Shown here piece by piece: positions 9,231 to 20,135 of a stretch of DNA of 51,389 nucleotides. The notes beneath the pieces are model-generated. The model did no database searches and was not told where the DNA came from. It was given only the letters and a program-made list of their open reading frames with translations. Both the position numbers and the translations under genes were made by a program. The stretch covers positions 1 to 51,389 of the forward strand of contig CAIXED010000077.1 of NCBI GenBank assembly GCA_903918375.1, given 5' to 3'. The stretch comes from an uncultured Pseudomonadota bacterium (GTDB taxonomy: Bacteria; Pseudomonadota; Gammaproteobacteria; Methylococcales; Methylomonadaceae). The number at the start of each line of letters is the position of its first letter. Position 1 is the first letter of the stretch.

Positions 9231-10160
9231 TTATAAGGCGCTTGCAAAAAGTGAATGGTAAAGTTTGACTTGTTCAGCGGTTAATAAAAACACGCCATCG
9301 CCGCCGTTCTCGAATTCCAGCCAGTTAAACGGCACTTCGGGGAATAATTCCTGTAGGGTGACATCGCTGTTGCCGACTTCGACTACCAGAATACCGTGCT
9401 CAGCTAAATAGTGATTGGCTTCAACCAAGATTTTGATGACCAAGTCCAAACCATTATCACCGCCTTTAAAGCCTAAAGCGGGTTCGGCATGAAACTCCTC
9501 TGGCAAGCTTTCCCATTCAGCAATGCTGACATAAGGCGGATTGGTAACAATGATGTCGTAAGGTTTGCGAGGTAAAGCCGTAAATAAATCCGATTGATAC
9601 AAGGCGAGATCATCACTTAAATGATGTTTTTCCAAATTGATTTCCGCCACCGCTAAAGCATCAGCCGATAAATCCACCGCATCAACTTGAGCATTGGGAA
9701 ACGCATAAGCACAAGCGATAGCGATACAAGCGCTGCCAGTGCATAAATCCAGCACCGAAAACACTTCCTCTTCGTCAATCCAAGGCGCAAAACGATTAGC
9801 GATTAATTCAGCAATCGGTGAACGCGGCACTAATACCCGCTCATCAACATAAAACGATAAACCGGCAAAAATTGATTCATGGGTTAGATAAGCCGACGGT
9901 TTACGCTCGACAATTCGGCGCTCGATGATGTCTACCAAGGCTTGGCGTTCTGGCAAGGTTAAAACTGTATCCAGATAGTGAACGGCTAGATCATAAGGCT
10001 GGTGCAAAGTATGTAAAACCAATGCTGCAGCTTCATCGAGAGGCGTCACGGTGCCGTGACCTAAAAACACTTGTTGTTCAGCAAATTGACTAGCACCCCA
10101 GCGGATATAGTCTTTGATAGTGGTAAGCGTTGCGGTTACATCGGTCGCCGTGGTGGTCAT
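9231..10160 (-). CDS. prmB: Ribosomal protein L3 N5-glutamine methyltransferase
   Basis: PrmB methylates a glutamine of ribosomal protein L3 with S-adenosylmethionine. The 309-residue product has the SAM-binding motif [14 protein letters not shown] and the catalytic NPPY loop ([18 protein letters not shown]). The N-terminal domain ([18 protein letters not shown]) and the [20 protein letters not shown] segment separate it from the release-factor enzyme PrmC. The ATG at 10160 was chosen over a TTG six codons upstream. It heads prmB-aroC-MFS. Confidence 0.93.
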   Translation of the reverse strand: MTTTATDVTATLTTIKDYIRWGASQFAEQQVFLGHGTVTPLDEAAALVLHTLHQPYDLAVHYLDTVLTLPERQALVDIIERRIVERKPSAYLTHESIFAGLSFYVDERVLVPRSPIAELIANRFAPWIDEEEVFSVLDLCTGSACIAIACAYAFPNAQVDAVDLSADALAVAEINLEKHHLSDDLALYQSDLFTALPRKPYDIIVTNPPYVSIAEWESLPEEFHAEPALGFKGGDNGLDLVIKILVEANHYLAEHGILVVEVGNSDVTLQELFPEVPFNWLEFENGGDGVFLLTAEQVKLYHSLFASAL

Positions 10161-10235
10161 AGGTAGTCTTAAATCCAAAAAATAGCCGCGAATTTTAAAC
10201 TAAAGCTTTTCGGATTGTTTAACTAAAGCGTTTAT

Positions 10236-11213
10236 TTACAGTAAATGGCGAATTGCTTGACGCTCTTCTTTTAATTCAGTTTCGTTACGACGTAACCGCT
10301 CTAAACTAAATCGGTTAATCTCCAAACCTTGCACAATACTAGCTTTTCCATTGGTAACCGCAACTGGAAACGAGTAAACCAAACCTTCCTCAATCCCATA
10401 ACTACCATCAGACAACACCGCCATACTCAGCCACTCGCCATCCGCTGTGCCATGCGCCCAAGCTCGCATATGAGCAATCACTGCATTGGCCGCTGATGCT
10501 GCGCTAGATTGACCACGCACTTTAATAATTTCAGTACCACGATGTTGGACAGTCGGAATAAATTCATCAACAAACCAAGCATCATCGACCAAAGATAAGG
10601 CTTCAAAACCATTTACCCTAGCATGATGCAAATCAGGGTACTGCATACAAGAATGATTACCCCAAATGATGATGTTGTTAATCTGTTTGCTGATAACCCC
10701 GCATTTTTGCGCTAATTGACTGACAGCGCGGGTGTGGTCGAGCATGGTCATCGCTGTAAAACAGTCGCTGGATAAATCGGGAGCGTTGTTAATCGCGATT
10801 AAAGCATTGGTATTTGAAGGGTTTCCTGTCACTAATACTTTGACATCACGGCTGGCAACATCATTCAGCGCCTTGCCTTGTATAGCGAAAATTTCGGCGT
10901 TTTGTTGTAACAAATCACTACGCAACATGCCGTGAGAACGCGGCTTGGCACCGACTAAAAACGCATATTCGACACCATCAAACGCTACTTTAGGGTCATC
11001 GGTCATGACGATTTTTTGTAGCAAAGGATAAGCGCAGTCATTTAACTCCATCACCACGCCTTCCAAGGCTTTCATCGCAGGTGGAATTTCTAACAGATGC
11101 AAAATGATGGGTTGATCCGCGCCCAACAACTCACCGGCCGCCAAACGAAATAACAATGAATAGTTAATCTGGCCAGCTGCTCCGGTCACAGCGATAGAAA
11201 TGGGGCGCTTCAT
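10236..11213 (-). CDS. mdh: Malate dehydrogenase (NAD-dependent, type 2)
   Basis: This 325-residue enzyme interconverts malate and oxaloacetate in the serine cycle and TCA cycle. The dinucleotide-binding start is [20 protein letters not shown], and the catalytic histidine is in [13 protein letters not shown]. The substrate loop reads [15 protein letters not shown] where the group normally has GAxPRGPGMERxDLL, so the arginines are kept but neighbouring residues differ. AAGGAA precedes the ATG at good spacing. It is divergent from mtdA across about 200 bases, which suggests co-regulation with the serine-cycle block. Confidence 0.93.
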   Translation of the reverse strand: MKRPISIAVTGAAGQINYSLLFRLAAGELLGADQPIILHLLEIPPAMKALEGVVMELNDCAYPLLQKIVMTDDPKVAFDGVEYAFLVGAKPRSHGMLRSDLLQQNAEIFAIQGKALNDVASRDVKVLVTGNPSNTNALIAINNAPDLSSDCFTAMTMLDHTRAVSQLAQKCGVISKQINNIIIWGNHSCMQYPDLHHARVNGFEALSLVDDAWFVDEFIPTVQHRGTEIIKVRGQSSAASAANAVIAHMRAWAHGTADGEWLSMAVLSDGSYGIEEGLVYSFPVAVTNGKASIVQGLEINRFSLERLRRNETELKEERQAIRHLL

Positions 11214-11253
11214 CTTGGTTCCTTAATATCAGTATTGCTTAATGGCTTTTGAC

Positions 11254-11266
11254 AATATGACATATT
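11254..11266. promoter_or_regulatory. Perfect dyad between mdh and mtdA
   Basis: AATATG-A-CATATT is a perfect 13-base palindrome in the shared mdh/mtdA control region. It overlaps TTGACA (11249-11254) on the plus strand and TTGTCA on the minus strand. It could be an operator for a regulator of both units, or chance in AT-rich DNA. Confidence 0.3.
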
Positions 11267-11351
11267 CGTTTTAGGGGAACAATCAGAAATTTTAGCCGCT
11301 AGCCACCGAGAACACTTGGCTTGCCTGAAGGTTTCCCCTGCCGATATTCTG

Positions 11352-11357
11352 TATAAT
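11352..11357 (+). promoter_or_regulatory. -10 box of the mtdA operon
   Basis: A perfect TATAAT lies 59 bases upstream of the preferred mtdA ATG. No good -35 hexamer sits at 16-18 bases. The box argues against the longer frame that would start inside it (11356), because transcription would begin downstream of that codon. Confidence 0.5.
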
Positions 11358-11415
11358 GCCCAGCTTTCCTAGATTGCCTAGCGTATCCGCTAAACTTTTT
11401 CAGATGGCTGATTCA

Positions 11416-12273
11416 ATGAAAAAACTGTTATTTCAATTTGATACCGATGCCCATGCTTCAACTTTTGATACTGTTGTCGCTTATGACGGCGGTGCTGATC
11501 ATGTAATTGGTCATGCCAATGTTAGCCCTGACAACGTCGGTGGTTTGGTGGATGGTTGTATTTTTACCCGCGCCCCTAAAGACAAAAAAAATACCGCGAT
11601 TTTTATCGGTGGTAGCAATATGGCGGCGGGTGAAGCCTTATTTACTGCGGTGCAAAGACAATTTTTCCCAGGTTTTCAAGTGTCTGTGATGCTCGATAGC
11701 AACGGTAGTAACACCACTGCCGCTGCTGCTGTTGCCAAAATTGCTAGCAGTACCAGTTTGGCAGGTAAGCAAGCGGTGATTTTGGCTGGCACTGGGCCGG
11801 TTGGCCAACGGGCAGCGGCGATGTTGGCTTTAGAAGGTGCGAGTGTCACGATTACTTCACGCTCTCTAGCCAATGCTGAACAAGCTTGTGCGGCGGTTAA
11901 ACAGCGTTTTGGCGTTGAAATTACGCCGGTTGCTGCGCCTGATTTTGATAGTCGTGCGGCGGCGATTGCTAATGCCAATATCATCTTAGCGACTGGCGCA
12001 GCGGGTATCGAATTATTAAAACCAGAACATTGGCAAAATCATCCTCATTTAGAAGTGATTGCCGATGCCAACGCTACCCCACCGGTTGGGATTGGTGGCA
12101 CCAATATGATGGACAAAGGCGAGTTGCGAGAAGGCAAAATTGTTTGGGGCGCGATTGGCTTTGGCGCTTTAAAACTGGCTTTACATCGGGCTTGTATCGG
12201 CAAATTGTTTGATAGCAATAAACAAGTTTTCGATGCCGAAATTATCTTTGAACTTGCTAAACAAATGGCTTAA
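11416..12273 (+). CDS. mtdA: NADP-dependent methylene-H4MPT/methylene-H4F dehydrogenase MtdA
   Basis: MtdA oxidises methylene-tetrahydromethanopterin or methylene-tetrahydrofolate with NADP and links C1 oxidation to assimilation in methylotrophs. The 285-residue form starting MKKLLFQFDTDAHAS aligns with the Methylobacterium enzyme start; an ATG at 11404 would add four residues. Other matches are VVAYDGGADHVIGHANV, MLDSNGSNTTAAAAVA, the nucleotide loop AVILAGTGPVGQRAA, and the end GALKLALHRACIGKLF. It heads mtdA-gckA-glyA-ftfL. No clear ribosome site is visible. A cyclohydrolase (fch/mch) is not in the window. Confidence 0.95.
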   Translation: MKKLLFQFDTDAHASTFDTVVAYDGGADHVIGHANVSPDNVGGLVDGCIFTRAPKDKKNTAIFIGGSNMAAGEALFTAVQRQFFPGFQVSVMLDSNGSNTTAAAAVAKIASSTSLAGKQAVILAGTGPVGQRAAAMLALEGASVTITSRSLANAEQACAAVKQRFGVEITPVAAPDFDSRAAAIANANIILATGAAGIELLKPEHWQNHPHLEVIADANATPPVGIGGTNMMDKGELREGKIVWGAIGFGALKLALHRACIGKLFDSNKQVFDAEIIFELAKQMA

Positions 12274-12276
12274 TTG

Positions 12277-13635
12277 ATGAGCCAGCACTTGGAGACGCTA
12301 CGCCAAGATGCTATTGCCTGTTTTCAGGCCGGTGTCGCTGCAGCTGATCCTTATGCGGCGGTTAAGCGTCAGTTGCAGTTTAATGACCAAGGCTTGCAGA
12401 TTGGCGAGCGTTGCGGCGATTGGCAACGGATTCATTTAATGGCTTTTGGCAAAGCGGCCACGGCAATGCTTAATGCAGCGATGGATGTAATTCCTAGCCG
12501 ATACCTTGCTAGCACACCGATAGCTGTCACTAATGATGAAAATCTCTGCCAACTTGAAAATGCTTTGGTGATTGCCAGCGGCCATCCGCTCCCCGATCAA
12601 CGTGGTTTAGCAGCGGCTGAAACCATTGCCCAGCAGTTGAAAAGCGGTCAAAGCGGCGATTTGGTTTTGTGTTTAATTTCTGGTGGCGGTTCGGCTTTGC
12701 TGCCCTACCCTGTGGCGGGGATTAGTCTTGATGACAAAATTGCTACCACGCAATTATTGCTCAGCAGCGGTGCAAACATTAATCAAATCAATTGCGTGCG
12801 TAAGCATTGCTCGCAGCTGAAAGGTGGTGGTTTAGCTCGCTTAGCGGCTCCAGCCGATTTACATGCGCTGATTTTGTCGGATGTACTCGGTGATGATTTA
12901 AGCGCGATTGCCAGCGGCCCATGCGTGGCTGATCCCAGCACTTTTGCTGATGCGATAGCAGTGTTAAATCAATATGCAGTTTGGGACAAAATCCCGACCA
13001 GCGTCAAACAACATCTACAAGCCGGTGCCGCGGGTTTACAGGCCGAAACACCAAAAGCCGATGCTGCGATTTTTGCTAATTGCGCTCATACATTAGTCGG
13101 CAGCAATGCCATCAGTGTTGATGCCGCAGTTAACGCCGCCAAACAAAAAAACTATCAAATCCATTTAATTAGCCAAGCATTAACTGGCGAAGCCCGCTTA
13201 GCCGCTGAAACAATAACGAAACAGGCAAAACAATTATTGGAAAACGGTTTAGAGCAAGCGACAGCCTTAATCGCTGGCGGTGAAACCACGGTTAGTTTAA
13301 GTAAGCAACACGGTCAAGGCGGCAGAAATCAGGAACTGGCCTTAGCCTTTGCTTTAAGTGCTGATGAGTTAGGGCTGAATGGCGAATGGTGTTTTTTAAG
13401 CGCTGGCACCGATGGCCGCGATGGCCCCAATGATGCTGCTGGCGGTATTGTCGATAGCCAAACTTTACAACGACTCAAATTAGCCCGCATTGATGCCAAA
13501 CATCAGCTAAATCAACACAATAGCTACCCTACCTTACAAGCGGCTAACGATTTATTAGTAACAGGCGCAACCGGCACCAACGTCGCCGACTTGCAAATTT
13601 TACTGTTATTGCCAAATAATCAGAAAATCACCTAG
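12277..13635 (+). CDS. gckA: Glycerate 2-kinase (MOFRL/GckA type)
   Basis: This kinase converts D-glycerate to 2-phosphoglycerate, the exit of the serine cycle to central metabolism. At 452 residues it has the normal size of the DUF4147-MOFRL glycerate kinase. Signatures are MAFGKAATAMLNAA, VIASGHPLPDQRG, CLISGGGSALLPYP, NCVRKHCSQLKGGGLARL, LSDVLGDDLSAIASGP, and GGETTVSL...GQGGRNQELALA at the MOFRL domain. The ATG at 12277 lies 3 bases after the mtdA stop, so translation is probably coupled; a TTG at 12274 is the alternative. Confidence 0.93.
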   Translation: MSQHLETLRQDAIACFQAGVAAADPYAAVKRQLQFNDQGLQIGERCGDWQRIHLMAFGKAATAMLNAAMDVIPSRYLASTPIAVTNDENLCQLENALVIASGHPLPDQRGLAAAETIAQQLKSGQSGDLVLCLISGGGSALLPYPVAGISLDDKIATTQLLLSSGANINQINCVRKHCSQLKGGGLARLAAPADLHALILSDVLGDDLSAIASGPCVADPSTFADAIAVLNQYAVWDKIPTSVKQHLQAGAAGLQAETPKADAAIFANCAHTLVGSNAISVDAAVNAAKQKNYQIHLISQALTGEARLAAETITKQAKQLLENGLEQATALIAGGETTVSLSKQHGQGGRNQELALAFALSADELGLNGEWCFLSAGTDGRDGPNDAAGGIVDSQTLQRLKLARIDAKHQLNQHNSYPTLQAANDLLVTGATGTNVADLQILLLLPNNQKIT

Positions 13636-13644
13636 GAGAACACC

Positions 13645-14901
13645 ATGTTTAACAAATCGATGACCATTGAAGGTTTTGATAATGAATTATTCAAGGCAAT
13701 GGAACAAGAGCGCCAACGCCAAGAAGATCATATCGAACTGATTGCGTCGGAAAACTACGCCAGCCCACGAGTATTGGAAGCACAAGGCTCGTTATTAACC
13801 AATAAATACGCCGAAGGTTATCCTGAGAAACGCTATTACGGTGGCTGTGAGTATGTTGATATTGTTGAACAATTAGCTATCGACCGCGCTAAAGAATTGT
13901 TTGGTGCTGACTATGCCAATGTGCAGCCGCATTCAGGTTCGCAAGCCAATATGGCGGTGTTCATGTCGTTGATTCAACCCGGTGACACCATTTTAGGTTT
14001 GAGCTTGGCGGATGGTGGTCATTTAACGCATGGCGCTAAACCGAATTTCTCCGGCAAAATTTACAATGCGGTTCAATACGGTCTGAACAGCGAAACCGGT
14101 GAAATTGATTATGCCCAAGTCGAAGCTTTGGCTTTGGAACATAAACCTAAATTAATCATCGCTGGCTTTTCGGCTTATTCACGGATTTGGGATTGGCAGC
14201 GTTTTAGAGAAATTGCCGATAAAGTCGGTGCTTATTTAGTGGTGGATATGGCGCACGTTGCCGGTTTGGTAGCGGCTGGTTTATATCCAAATCCGGTGCC
14301 ATTTGCTGATGTTGTTACCAGTACCACCCATAAATCCTTGCGCGGCCCACGCGGCGGTTTGATTTTGTGCAAAAGCAATCCTGAATTGGAGAAAAAAATT
14401 AACTCCAACATTTTCCCAGGGATTCAAGGCGGCCCATTAATGCACGTTATCGCGGCTAAAGCGGTGGCGTTTAAAGAAGCGTTAACCCCAGAATTCAAAA
14501 CCTATCAACAGCAAGTGATTAAAAATGCTCAAGCAATGGCGGAAGTGTTTATTAAGCGCGGCTTTGATGTGGTTTCTGGTGGTACTGACAATCACTTGAT
14601 GCTGGTGTCATTAGTCGCCAAAGGCATTACTGGCAAAGCCGCTGATGCCGCATTGGGTAAAGCCCATATCACGGTTAATAAAAATGCGGTGCCCAATGAC
14701 CCACAATCGCCTTTTGTTACTAGCGGCATCCGTGTCGGCACACCAGCACCCACTTCGCGCGGTTTTAAAGAAGACCAAGTGCGTGAAATTGCGCATTGGA
14801 TGTGTGACGTGATGGAAAACATTGATGATGAAAAAGTGATTGCTGCAACTCGCGATAAAGTCAGTTTATTGTGTGCGCGGTTTCCGGTTTATCAAGCTTA
14901 A
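13645..14901 (+). CDS. glyA: Serine hydroxymethyltransferase
   Basis: GlyA joins methylene-tetrahydrofolate to glycine to give serine, the C1 entry step of the serine cycle, using pyridoxal phosphate. The 418-residue protein has the expected start ([14 protein letters not shown]) and the PLP lysine K230 in [13 protein letters not shown]. It has AGGAG at 13634-13638, overlapping the gckA stop codon. Placement inside a methylotrophy operon suggests an assimilatory role, though it may also be the only housekeeping copy. Confidence 0.97.
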   Translation: MFNKSMTIEGFDNELFKAMEQERQRQEDHIELIASENYASPRVLEAQGSLLTNKYAEGYPEKRYYGGCEYVDIVEQLAIDRAKELFGADYANVQPHSGSQANMAVFMSLIQPGDTILGLSLADGGHLTHGAKPNFSGKIYNAVQYGLNSETGEIDYAQVEALALEHKPKLIIAGFSAYSRIWDWQRFREIADKVGAYLVVDMAHVAGLVAAGLYPNPVPFADVVTSTTHKSLRGPRGGLILCKSNPELEKKINSNIFPGIQGGPLMHVIAAKAVAFKEALTPEFKTYQQQVIKNAQAMAEVFIKRGFDVVSGGTDNHLMLVSLVAKGITGKAADAALGKAHITVNKNAVPNDPQSPFVTSGIRVGTPAPTSRGFKEDQVREIAHWMCDVMENIDDEKVIAATRDKVSLLCARFPVYQA

Positions 14902-14954
14902 TACTTGCCCATTACTAATTTAATTATTTTTATTATTGTTTGGAATTAACCACC

Positions 14955-16628
14955 ATGTCCGACATTGAAATTGCCCAACAGGCAAAAATGCGCCCTATCA
15001 TCGACTTAGCCGGTGAAAAATTCGCGATTCCCGCCGAACATCTCGACCCTTATGGGCATTACAAAGCCAAAATTTCTTTGGAATACGTCAATAGCTTGAA
15101 AGATAAATCTGACGGCAAGTTGATTTTAGTCACAGCGATTAGCCCTACTCCTGCAGGCGAAGGTAAAACCACCACCACGGTTGGTTTGGGCGACGCCTTA
15201 AACCGCTTAGGCAAAAAAACCATTATGTGTTTGCGTGAGCCGTCTTTAGGACCTTGTTTTGGTGTTAAAGGTGGTGCGGCTGGCGGTGGTTATTCGCAAG
15301 TAGTGCCAATGGAAGACATCAATTTACACTTTACCGGTGATTTTCATGCGATTGGTGTTGCTCATAATTTATTGTCAGCTTTGATTGATAATCATATCAA
15401 CCACGGCAATGCTTTAAATATTGATCCACGCCGCATCCAATGGAAGCGGGTGATTGACATGAATGACCGCGCCTTGCGGAAAATTACCATTGGTCAAGGC
15501 GGTGTCGCTAACGGCTTTTTGCGTGAAGACGGTTTTGATATTGTTGTTGCATCAGAAGTGATGGCGATTTTATGCCTGGCAACCAGCCGCGCGGATTTGA
15601 AAGCCCGTTTAGGCCGGATTGTGATTGGCTATAAAACCGATAAAGTTACGCCAGTTTATGCCAGCGATTTAAACGCTCATGGCGCAATGGCGGCCTTGTT
15701 AAAAGACGCGATTAAACCGAACTTGGTACAAACCTTAGAAAACAATCTGGCGATTATTCACGGCGGGCCGTTTGCTAATATCGCTCACGGTTGCAATACC
15801 GTTACCGCAACCAAAACAGCGTTGAAACTAGCTGATTATGCTGTCACAGAAGCGGGTTTTGGCGCTGATTTAGGTGCAGAGAAGTTTCTGGACATTAAGT
15901 GCCGGATGTCAGGCTTAAAACCATCAGCCGTAGTCTTAGTTGCAACCGTTAGAGCCTTGAAATTCCACGGTGGCGTTGCCAAAGATGCCTTGAATGTTGA
16001 AAACCTCGAAGCTTTAGAAGCCGGTTTTGCCAATCTGGAACGCCATCTCAGCAATATCACCAACCATTACGGTTTACCTTGTGTGGTTTGTATTAACCAT
16101 TTCAGTTTTGACAGCGATGCCGAAATTGCTTTGTTACAGCAGAAATGTGAAGCCTTAGGCGCAAAATGCGTGGTATCTAAACATTGGGCTCATGGCGGTG
16201 CAGGTGCAGAACAATTGGCGCAAGCGGTTTTAGACATTGTTGACCACCGCGAACCTGGCTTTAGCTATGTGTATGACGATGAATTGCCGCTATTAGGCAA
16301 AATCGAAGCGATTGCAACTAAGTTATACGGCGCGGCTAAAGTTTCGGCCAGCCCTAAAGTCTTGAGCGAGATTAAAGCGTTGCAAGCCAATTACGGGCAC
16401 TTCCCGATTTGTATGGCAAAAACTCAAATGTCATTCTCAACCAATCCTAATGCCAAAGGTGCGCCATCAGGTCACACTGTGGAAATTAGCGAAGTGCGTT
16501 TAGCCAATGGCGCTGGCTTCATCGTTGCTATTGCTGGCGATATGATGACAATGCCAGGTTTGCCTAAAGTCCCTGCCGCTGAGCGGATTGATATTAGTGA
16601 TGATGGTGTGATTAGTGGTTTGTTTTAA
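14955..16628 (+). CDS. ftfL: Formate-tetrahydrofolate ligase
   Basis: FtfL (also called fhs) makes 10-formyl-tetrahydrofolate from formate and ATP, feeding C1 units to the serine cycle. The 557-residue length is normal. The P-loop-like segment [18 protein letters not shown] (residues ~68-85) and the family motif [18 protein letters not shown] are present. The ATG at 14955 was preferred to a TTG five codons upstream. It is the last gene of mtdA-gckA-glyA-ftfL, 53 bases after glyA, and is followed by a strong terminator. Confidence 0.96.
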   Translation: MSDIEIAQQAKMRPIIDLAGEKFAIPAEHLDPYGHYKAKISLEYVNSLKDKSDGKLILVTAISPTPAGEGKTTTTVGLGDALNRLGKKTIMCLREPSLGPCFGVKGGAAGGGYSQVVPMEDINLHFTGDFHAIGVAHNLLSALIDNHINHGNALNIDPRRIQWKRVIDMNDRALRKITIGQGGVANGFLREDGFDIVVASEVMAILCLATSRADLKARLGRIVIGYKTDKVTPVYASDLNAHGAMAALLKDAIKPNLVQTLENNLAIIHGGPFANIAHGCNTVTATKTALKLADYAVTEAGFGADLGAEKFLDIKCRMSGLKPSAVVLVATVRALKFHGGVAKDALNVENLEALEAGFANLERHLSNITNHYGLPCVVCINHFSFDSDAEIALLQQKCEALGAKCVVSKHWAHGGAGAEQLAQAVLDIVDHREPGFSYVYDDELPLLGKIEAIATKLYGAAKVSASPKVLSEIKALQANYGHFPICMAKTQMSFSTNPNAKGAPSGHTVEISEVRLANGAGFIVAIAGDMMTMPGLPKVPAAERIDISDDGVISGLF

Positions 16629-16651
16629 CCGCCACTAAAACCCTAGACAAT

Positions 16652-16686
16652 AAAAAAGCCGAAGTTTTTAACTTCGGCTTTTTTTT
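16652..16686. terminator. Bidirectional intrinsic terminator
   Basis: A 9-bp perfect stem (GCCGAAGTT 16658-16666, AACTTCGGC 16670-16678) with a TTT loop is flanked by six A on the left and eight T on the right. It can stop ftfL transcription on the plus strand and oadB transcription on the minus strand. Confidence 0.95.
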
Positions 16687-16706
16687 AGATTTGGATCTTT
16701 TAAAAC

Positions 16707-17834
16707 TTAACGAATCAAGCTTAACAACACACCCGCTGCAACCGCAGAACCGATAACACCTGCGACATTCGGCCCCATAGCGTGCATCAATAAGAAGTTG
16801 TATGGATTGCTTTCTTGACCGACTTTATTAGCAACCCTAGCCGCCATCGGCACCGCTGAAACACCGGCTGCACCAATTAATGGATTGATCGGGGTACTGC
16901 TAAAACGATTCATCAATTTAGCCATCAAAACGCCACTTGCTGTACCGATAGCAAAAGCGATAGCGCCTAAACCTAAGATACCCAAAGTTTCCATTTTCAA
17001 AAACGCATCAGCGCTCAGTTTTGAGCCGACTGATAAGCCTAAGAAAATTGTCACGATGTTAATCAATTCGTTTTGGGCGGTTTTACTTAAACGATCAACA
17101 ACACCGCAAGCATTCATTAAGTTACCTAAACAGAACATACCCACTAAAGGCGCAGCAGACGGCAATAACAAAGCAGTTAGCACAACAAGCACCAAAGGAA
17201 AGATGGTTTTCTCGGTTTTGCTGACCGGTCTTAATTGCTGCATTTCAATTTTGCGCTCTTCAACAGTGGTTAATGCACGCATAATCGGTGGCTGAATTAA
17301 TGGCACTAAAGCCATGTATGAATAAGCAGCAACCGCAATTGCACCCAGCAATTCCGGCGCTAATTTAGAGGCCACATAAATCGCTGTAGGGCCATCAGCA
17401 CCACCGATAATAGCGATAGCCGCAGCTTGTTTTAAGCTAAATTCCATGCCAGGCAACATATTCATTGCTAATGCGCCAAACAAAGTCGCAAAAATCCCAA
17501 ATTGAGCAGCAGCCCCCAGTAATAGGGTTTTCGGATTAGCTAGCATCGGGCCAAAGTCGGTCATCGCACCAACGCCCATGAAGATTAACAGTGGGAAGAT
17601 ACCGGCTTTAATACCGCCATACATGAAGTAAAGAATACCGCCTTCATCAATCATGCCAGCAACCGGAATGTTACTTAAAATGGCACCAAAACCAATTGGT
17701 AACAGCAACAAGGGTTCAAAGTCTTTTTTAATAGCTAGGAACAGCAGCACAAAACCGACAACCATCATAATGGCTTGAGGGCCTGTAAAGTTGTAGAGGC
17801 CAGTGCTTTCCCACAACAGTCTGATATTTTCCAT
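16707..17834 (-). CDS. oadB: Oxaloacetate decarboxylase, beta subunit (Na+ pump)
   Basis: This 375-residue membrane subunit decarboxylates the carboxybiotin made by the alpha subunit and couples this to sodium export. It is strongly hydrophobic with many membrane segments. Family motifs are [37 protein letters not shown] (visible as two adjacent pieces), and [15 protein letters not shown] near the end. It is the last gene of oadG-oadA-oadB and shares its terminator with ftfL. Glutaconyl- or methylmalonyl-CoA decarboxylase beta subunits are similar, but the OadA neighbour supports oxaloacetate as substrate. Confidence 0.93.
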   Translation of the reverse strand: MENIRLLWESTGLYNFTGPQAIMMVVGFVLLFLAIKKDFEPLLLLPIGFGAILSNIPVAGMIDEGGILYFMYGGIKAGIFPLLIFMGVGAMTDFGPMLANPKTLLLGAAAQFGIFATLFGALAMNMLPGMEFSLKQAAAIAIIGGADGPTAIYVASKLAPELLGAIAVAAYSYMALVPLIQPPIMRALTTVEERKIEMQQLRPVSKTEKTIFPLVLVVLTALLLPSAAPLVGMFCLGNLMNACGVVDRLSKTAQNELINIVTIFLGLSVGSKLSADAFLKMETLGILGLGAIAFAIGTASGVLMAKLMNRFSSTPINPLIGAAGVSAVPMAARVANKVGQESNPYNFLLMHAMGPNVAGVIGSAVAAGVLLSLIR

Positions 17835-17902
17835 GGATTTTCTTTATTGTTATATTTTGTCGCGAAATATTAGCCCCACCAATTAGCAGGGCTAGCTTTG
17901 CT

Positions 17903-19696
17903 TTATAAAGTGACTAAAACGTCACCAACAGCTACCGAATCACCTTGTCTAACATTCACTTCAGTGACGATGCCGGCCACTTTTGCGCGAATTTCGGTTT
18001 CCATTTTCATCGCTTCCATCACGATCACTACATCACCTTCGGCAATATGTGAACCAACATTAGCCATTACTTTTAAGATCACACCCGCTAAAGGTGATAT
18101 GACAAAACCACTACCGGTAACAATCGGTGGTGTAATCACTAAATCAGGGCCAACTGGCGCTGCGGCTTTAACGGTAATATCTGCACCGGCTGGGCCGACT
18201 GCGACATTAAAGCTTTTGCCATCAACGTTAACCGTATAAGTTTCTGTTGGGCCAGTTGCCGAAGCGGCATGCACAACCGCTGCTGGTGCAGCTGATTCAG
18301 TGCTTGGACCCGCTTCAAATGCTGCTGGATTGCCGCGATTTTGTAAAAACTTCCAGCCAACTTGAGCAAACATACCGTCAATCAAAGCGTCTTCTTCGAT
18401 GTTTTCGGATAACTTAACGCCTTCAGCTTCGGCTTTACGTTTAACTTCCGCAACGATTTTATCCATTTCTGGCTCTAACAAATCAGCCGGACGACAGGTA
18501 ATGACTTCTGCACCATCTAAAACGCGCGCTTGTAATTCTTGATTAACAGGCGCTGGTGTTGCACCGTATTCGCCTTTCAAAACACCAGCAGTTTCTTTGC
18601 TGATGGTTTTGTAACGCTCACCTTGCATGACGTTTAATACCGCTTGAGTACCAACGATTTGCGAGGTAGGTGTCACTAATGGAATAAAGCCTAAATCGCT
18701 ACGTACTCTTGGGATTTCGGTCAATACTTCATCAAATTTATCAGCCGCGCCTTGCTCTTTCAGCTGGCTTTCCATATTGGTCAACATACCACCTGGCACT
18801 TGTGAAACCAAAATACGACCATCAACGCCTTTTAAGCTACCTTCAAATTGCCCGTATTTTTTACGAACATCGCGGAAGTAAGCTGCAATTTTTTCCAGTT
18901 TGACCAAATCTAAACCTGTATCGTTAGACTGACCTTGGAAACTGGCAACCATGGTTTCTGTTGGACTATGACCATAAGTCATACTTAATGAAGAAATTGC
19001 AGTATCTATATTGTCTAAGCCCGCTTCAACAGCTTTGATATAAGTACCAACACTTAAACCAGTTGTCGCATGACAATGCATATGGATAGGAATAGAAACC
19101 GCTTTTTTCAGCTTACTGACTAATTCATAAGCATCATAAGGGGTTAAAAGACCGGCCATATCTTTAATACAAATCGAATGAGCGCCTAAATCTTCAATTT
19201 TCTTACCTTGCTCTACCCATTTAGCAATGGTGTGTACAGGACTGGTGGTATAAGAAATAGTACCTTGTGCATGTGCATCGGTATTTAACACCGCTTTAAC
19301 AGCCTGTTCGATGTTACGCATATCGTTCATTGCGTCGAAAATACGGAAAACATCAATACCATTAACCGCGCAACGCTCTACGAATTTATCGACCACATCG
19401 TCTGCATAGTGGCGATAACCTAAGATATTTTGGCCACGAAACAGCATTTGCTGCGGGGTATTCGGCATCGCTTTTTTGAGTAAACGCAAACGTTCCCAAG
19501 GATCTTCGCCTAAGTAGCGAATACAAGCGTCAAATGTAGCACCACCCCAGGATTCAATTGACCAATAACCGATTTCGTCAAGTTGCTGACAAATCGGCAA
19601 CATATCTTCGATACGTAAACGCGTTGCCAAGATTGATTGATGAGCGTCGCGTAGTACGACTTCTGTTATTCCTAAAGGTTTTTTTACCTTTGCCAC
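17903..19696 (-). CDS. oadA: Oxaloacetate decarboxylase, alpha subunit (biotin carboxyltransferase)
   Basis: The alpha subunit moves the carboxyl group of oxaloacetate to biotin. The 597-residue protein has an N-terminal carboxyltransferase domain ([19 protein letters not shown]; metal ligands in [12 protein letters not shown]), a conserved carboxylase domain, and a Pro/Ala-rich linker at ~475-515. The C-terminal biotinyl domain has K564 in EAMKMET. The start is GTG, supported by AGGAG eight bases upstream and by the family start [17 protein letters not shown]. The neighbours oadG and oadB favour the Na+ pump over the soluble pyruvate carboxylase B subunit, which is similar in sequence. Confidence 0.93.
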   Translation of the reverse strand: MAKVKKPLGITEVVLRDAHQSILATRLRIEDMLPICQQLDEIGYWSIESWGGATFDACIRYLGEDPWERLRLLKKAMPNTPQQMLFRGQNILGYRHYADDVVDKFVERCAVNGIDVFRIFDAMNDMRNIEQAVKAVLNTDAHAQGTISYTTSPVHTIAKWVEQGKKIEDLGAHSICIKDMAGLLTPYDAYELVSKLKKAVSIPIHMHCHATTGLSVGTYIKAVEAGLDNIDTAISSLSMTYGHSPTETMVASFQGQSNDTGLDLVKLEKIAAYFRDVRKKYGQFEGSLKGVDGRILVSQVPGGMLTNMESQLKEQGAADKFDEVLTEIPRVRSDLGFIPLVTPTSQIVGTQAVLNVMQGERYKTISKETAGVLKGEYGATPAPVNQELQARVLDGAEVITCRPADLLEPEMDKIVAEVKRKAEAEGVKLSENIEEDALIDGMFAQVGWKFLQNRGNPAAFEAGPSTESAAPAAVVHAASATGPTETYTVNVDGKSFNVAVGPAGADITVKAAAPVGPDLVITPPIVTGSGFVISPLAGVILKVMANVGSHIAEGDVVIVMEAMKMETEIRAKVAGIVTEVNVRQGDSVAVGDVLVTL

Positions 19697-19784
19697 GTTT
19701 GTTTCTCCTAATGACTCTTTTGGGTCTGCTAGTTATACCTTGTGGGTGCGTTCGATGCCTATTTTGATTGGCGGCATTAAAAAC

Positions 19785-20009
19785 TTAATGCTTATGATGT
19801 TTTTTGCGGTATTCATGGATTGCCGCAGAAATAGCAGCAATAATACGAGGGTCTTCACCATTTTGACTAAGCACCGGTGTTTCTGGAAAAAAACGTTGCA
19901 CCACTGATGCCATGCCGTTAATAACGACTACCAACATTGCCAAAAAGGTAAAAACGATGCCCATTCCAATTAGCATCAATTCAATTCCTGAAGACAGCAG
20001 TTCGTTCAT
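19785..20009 (-). CDS. oadG: Oxaloacetate decarboxylase, gamma subunit
   Basis: This 74-residue protein has one N-terminal membrane helix (IELMLIGMGIVFTFLAMLVV) and a short cytoplasmic tail ending in a histidine-rich segment (HEYRKKHHKH). Both are typical of OadG, which holds the alpha and beta subunits together and binds zinc. The segment DPRIIAAISAAIHEYR is characteristic. It is the first gene of oadG-oadA-oadB, 88 bases before oadA. Confidence 0.92.
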   Translation of the reverse strand: MNELLSSGIELMLIGMGIVFTFLAMLVVVINGMASVVQRFFPETPVLSQNGEDPRIIAAISAAIHEYRKKHHKH

Positions 20010-20135
20010 GATATGACCGTAAAATATAAGACAGTGGGCATTATCCCCAAAACCCCGTCATTAAACAATGTTACAGATTTATAAATTGGGTTAAAAACGG
20101 GTTTAAAGCCACTAAGTTAAGGCTATGTAAGCTTT

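Noticed and set aside
11356-11415. A longer mtdA reading frame starting at an ATG at 11356.
   Set aside because: That ATG lies inside a perfect TATAAT box, and the extra 20 residues are not in the MtdA family.
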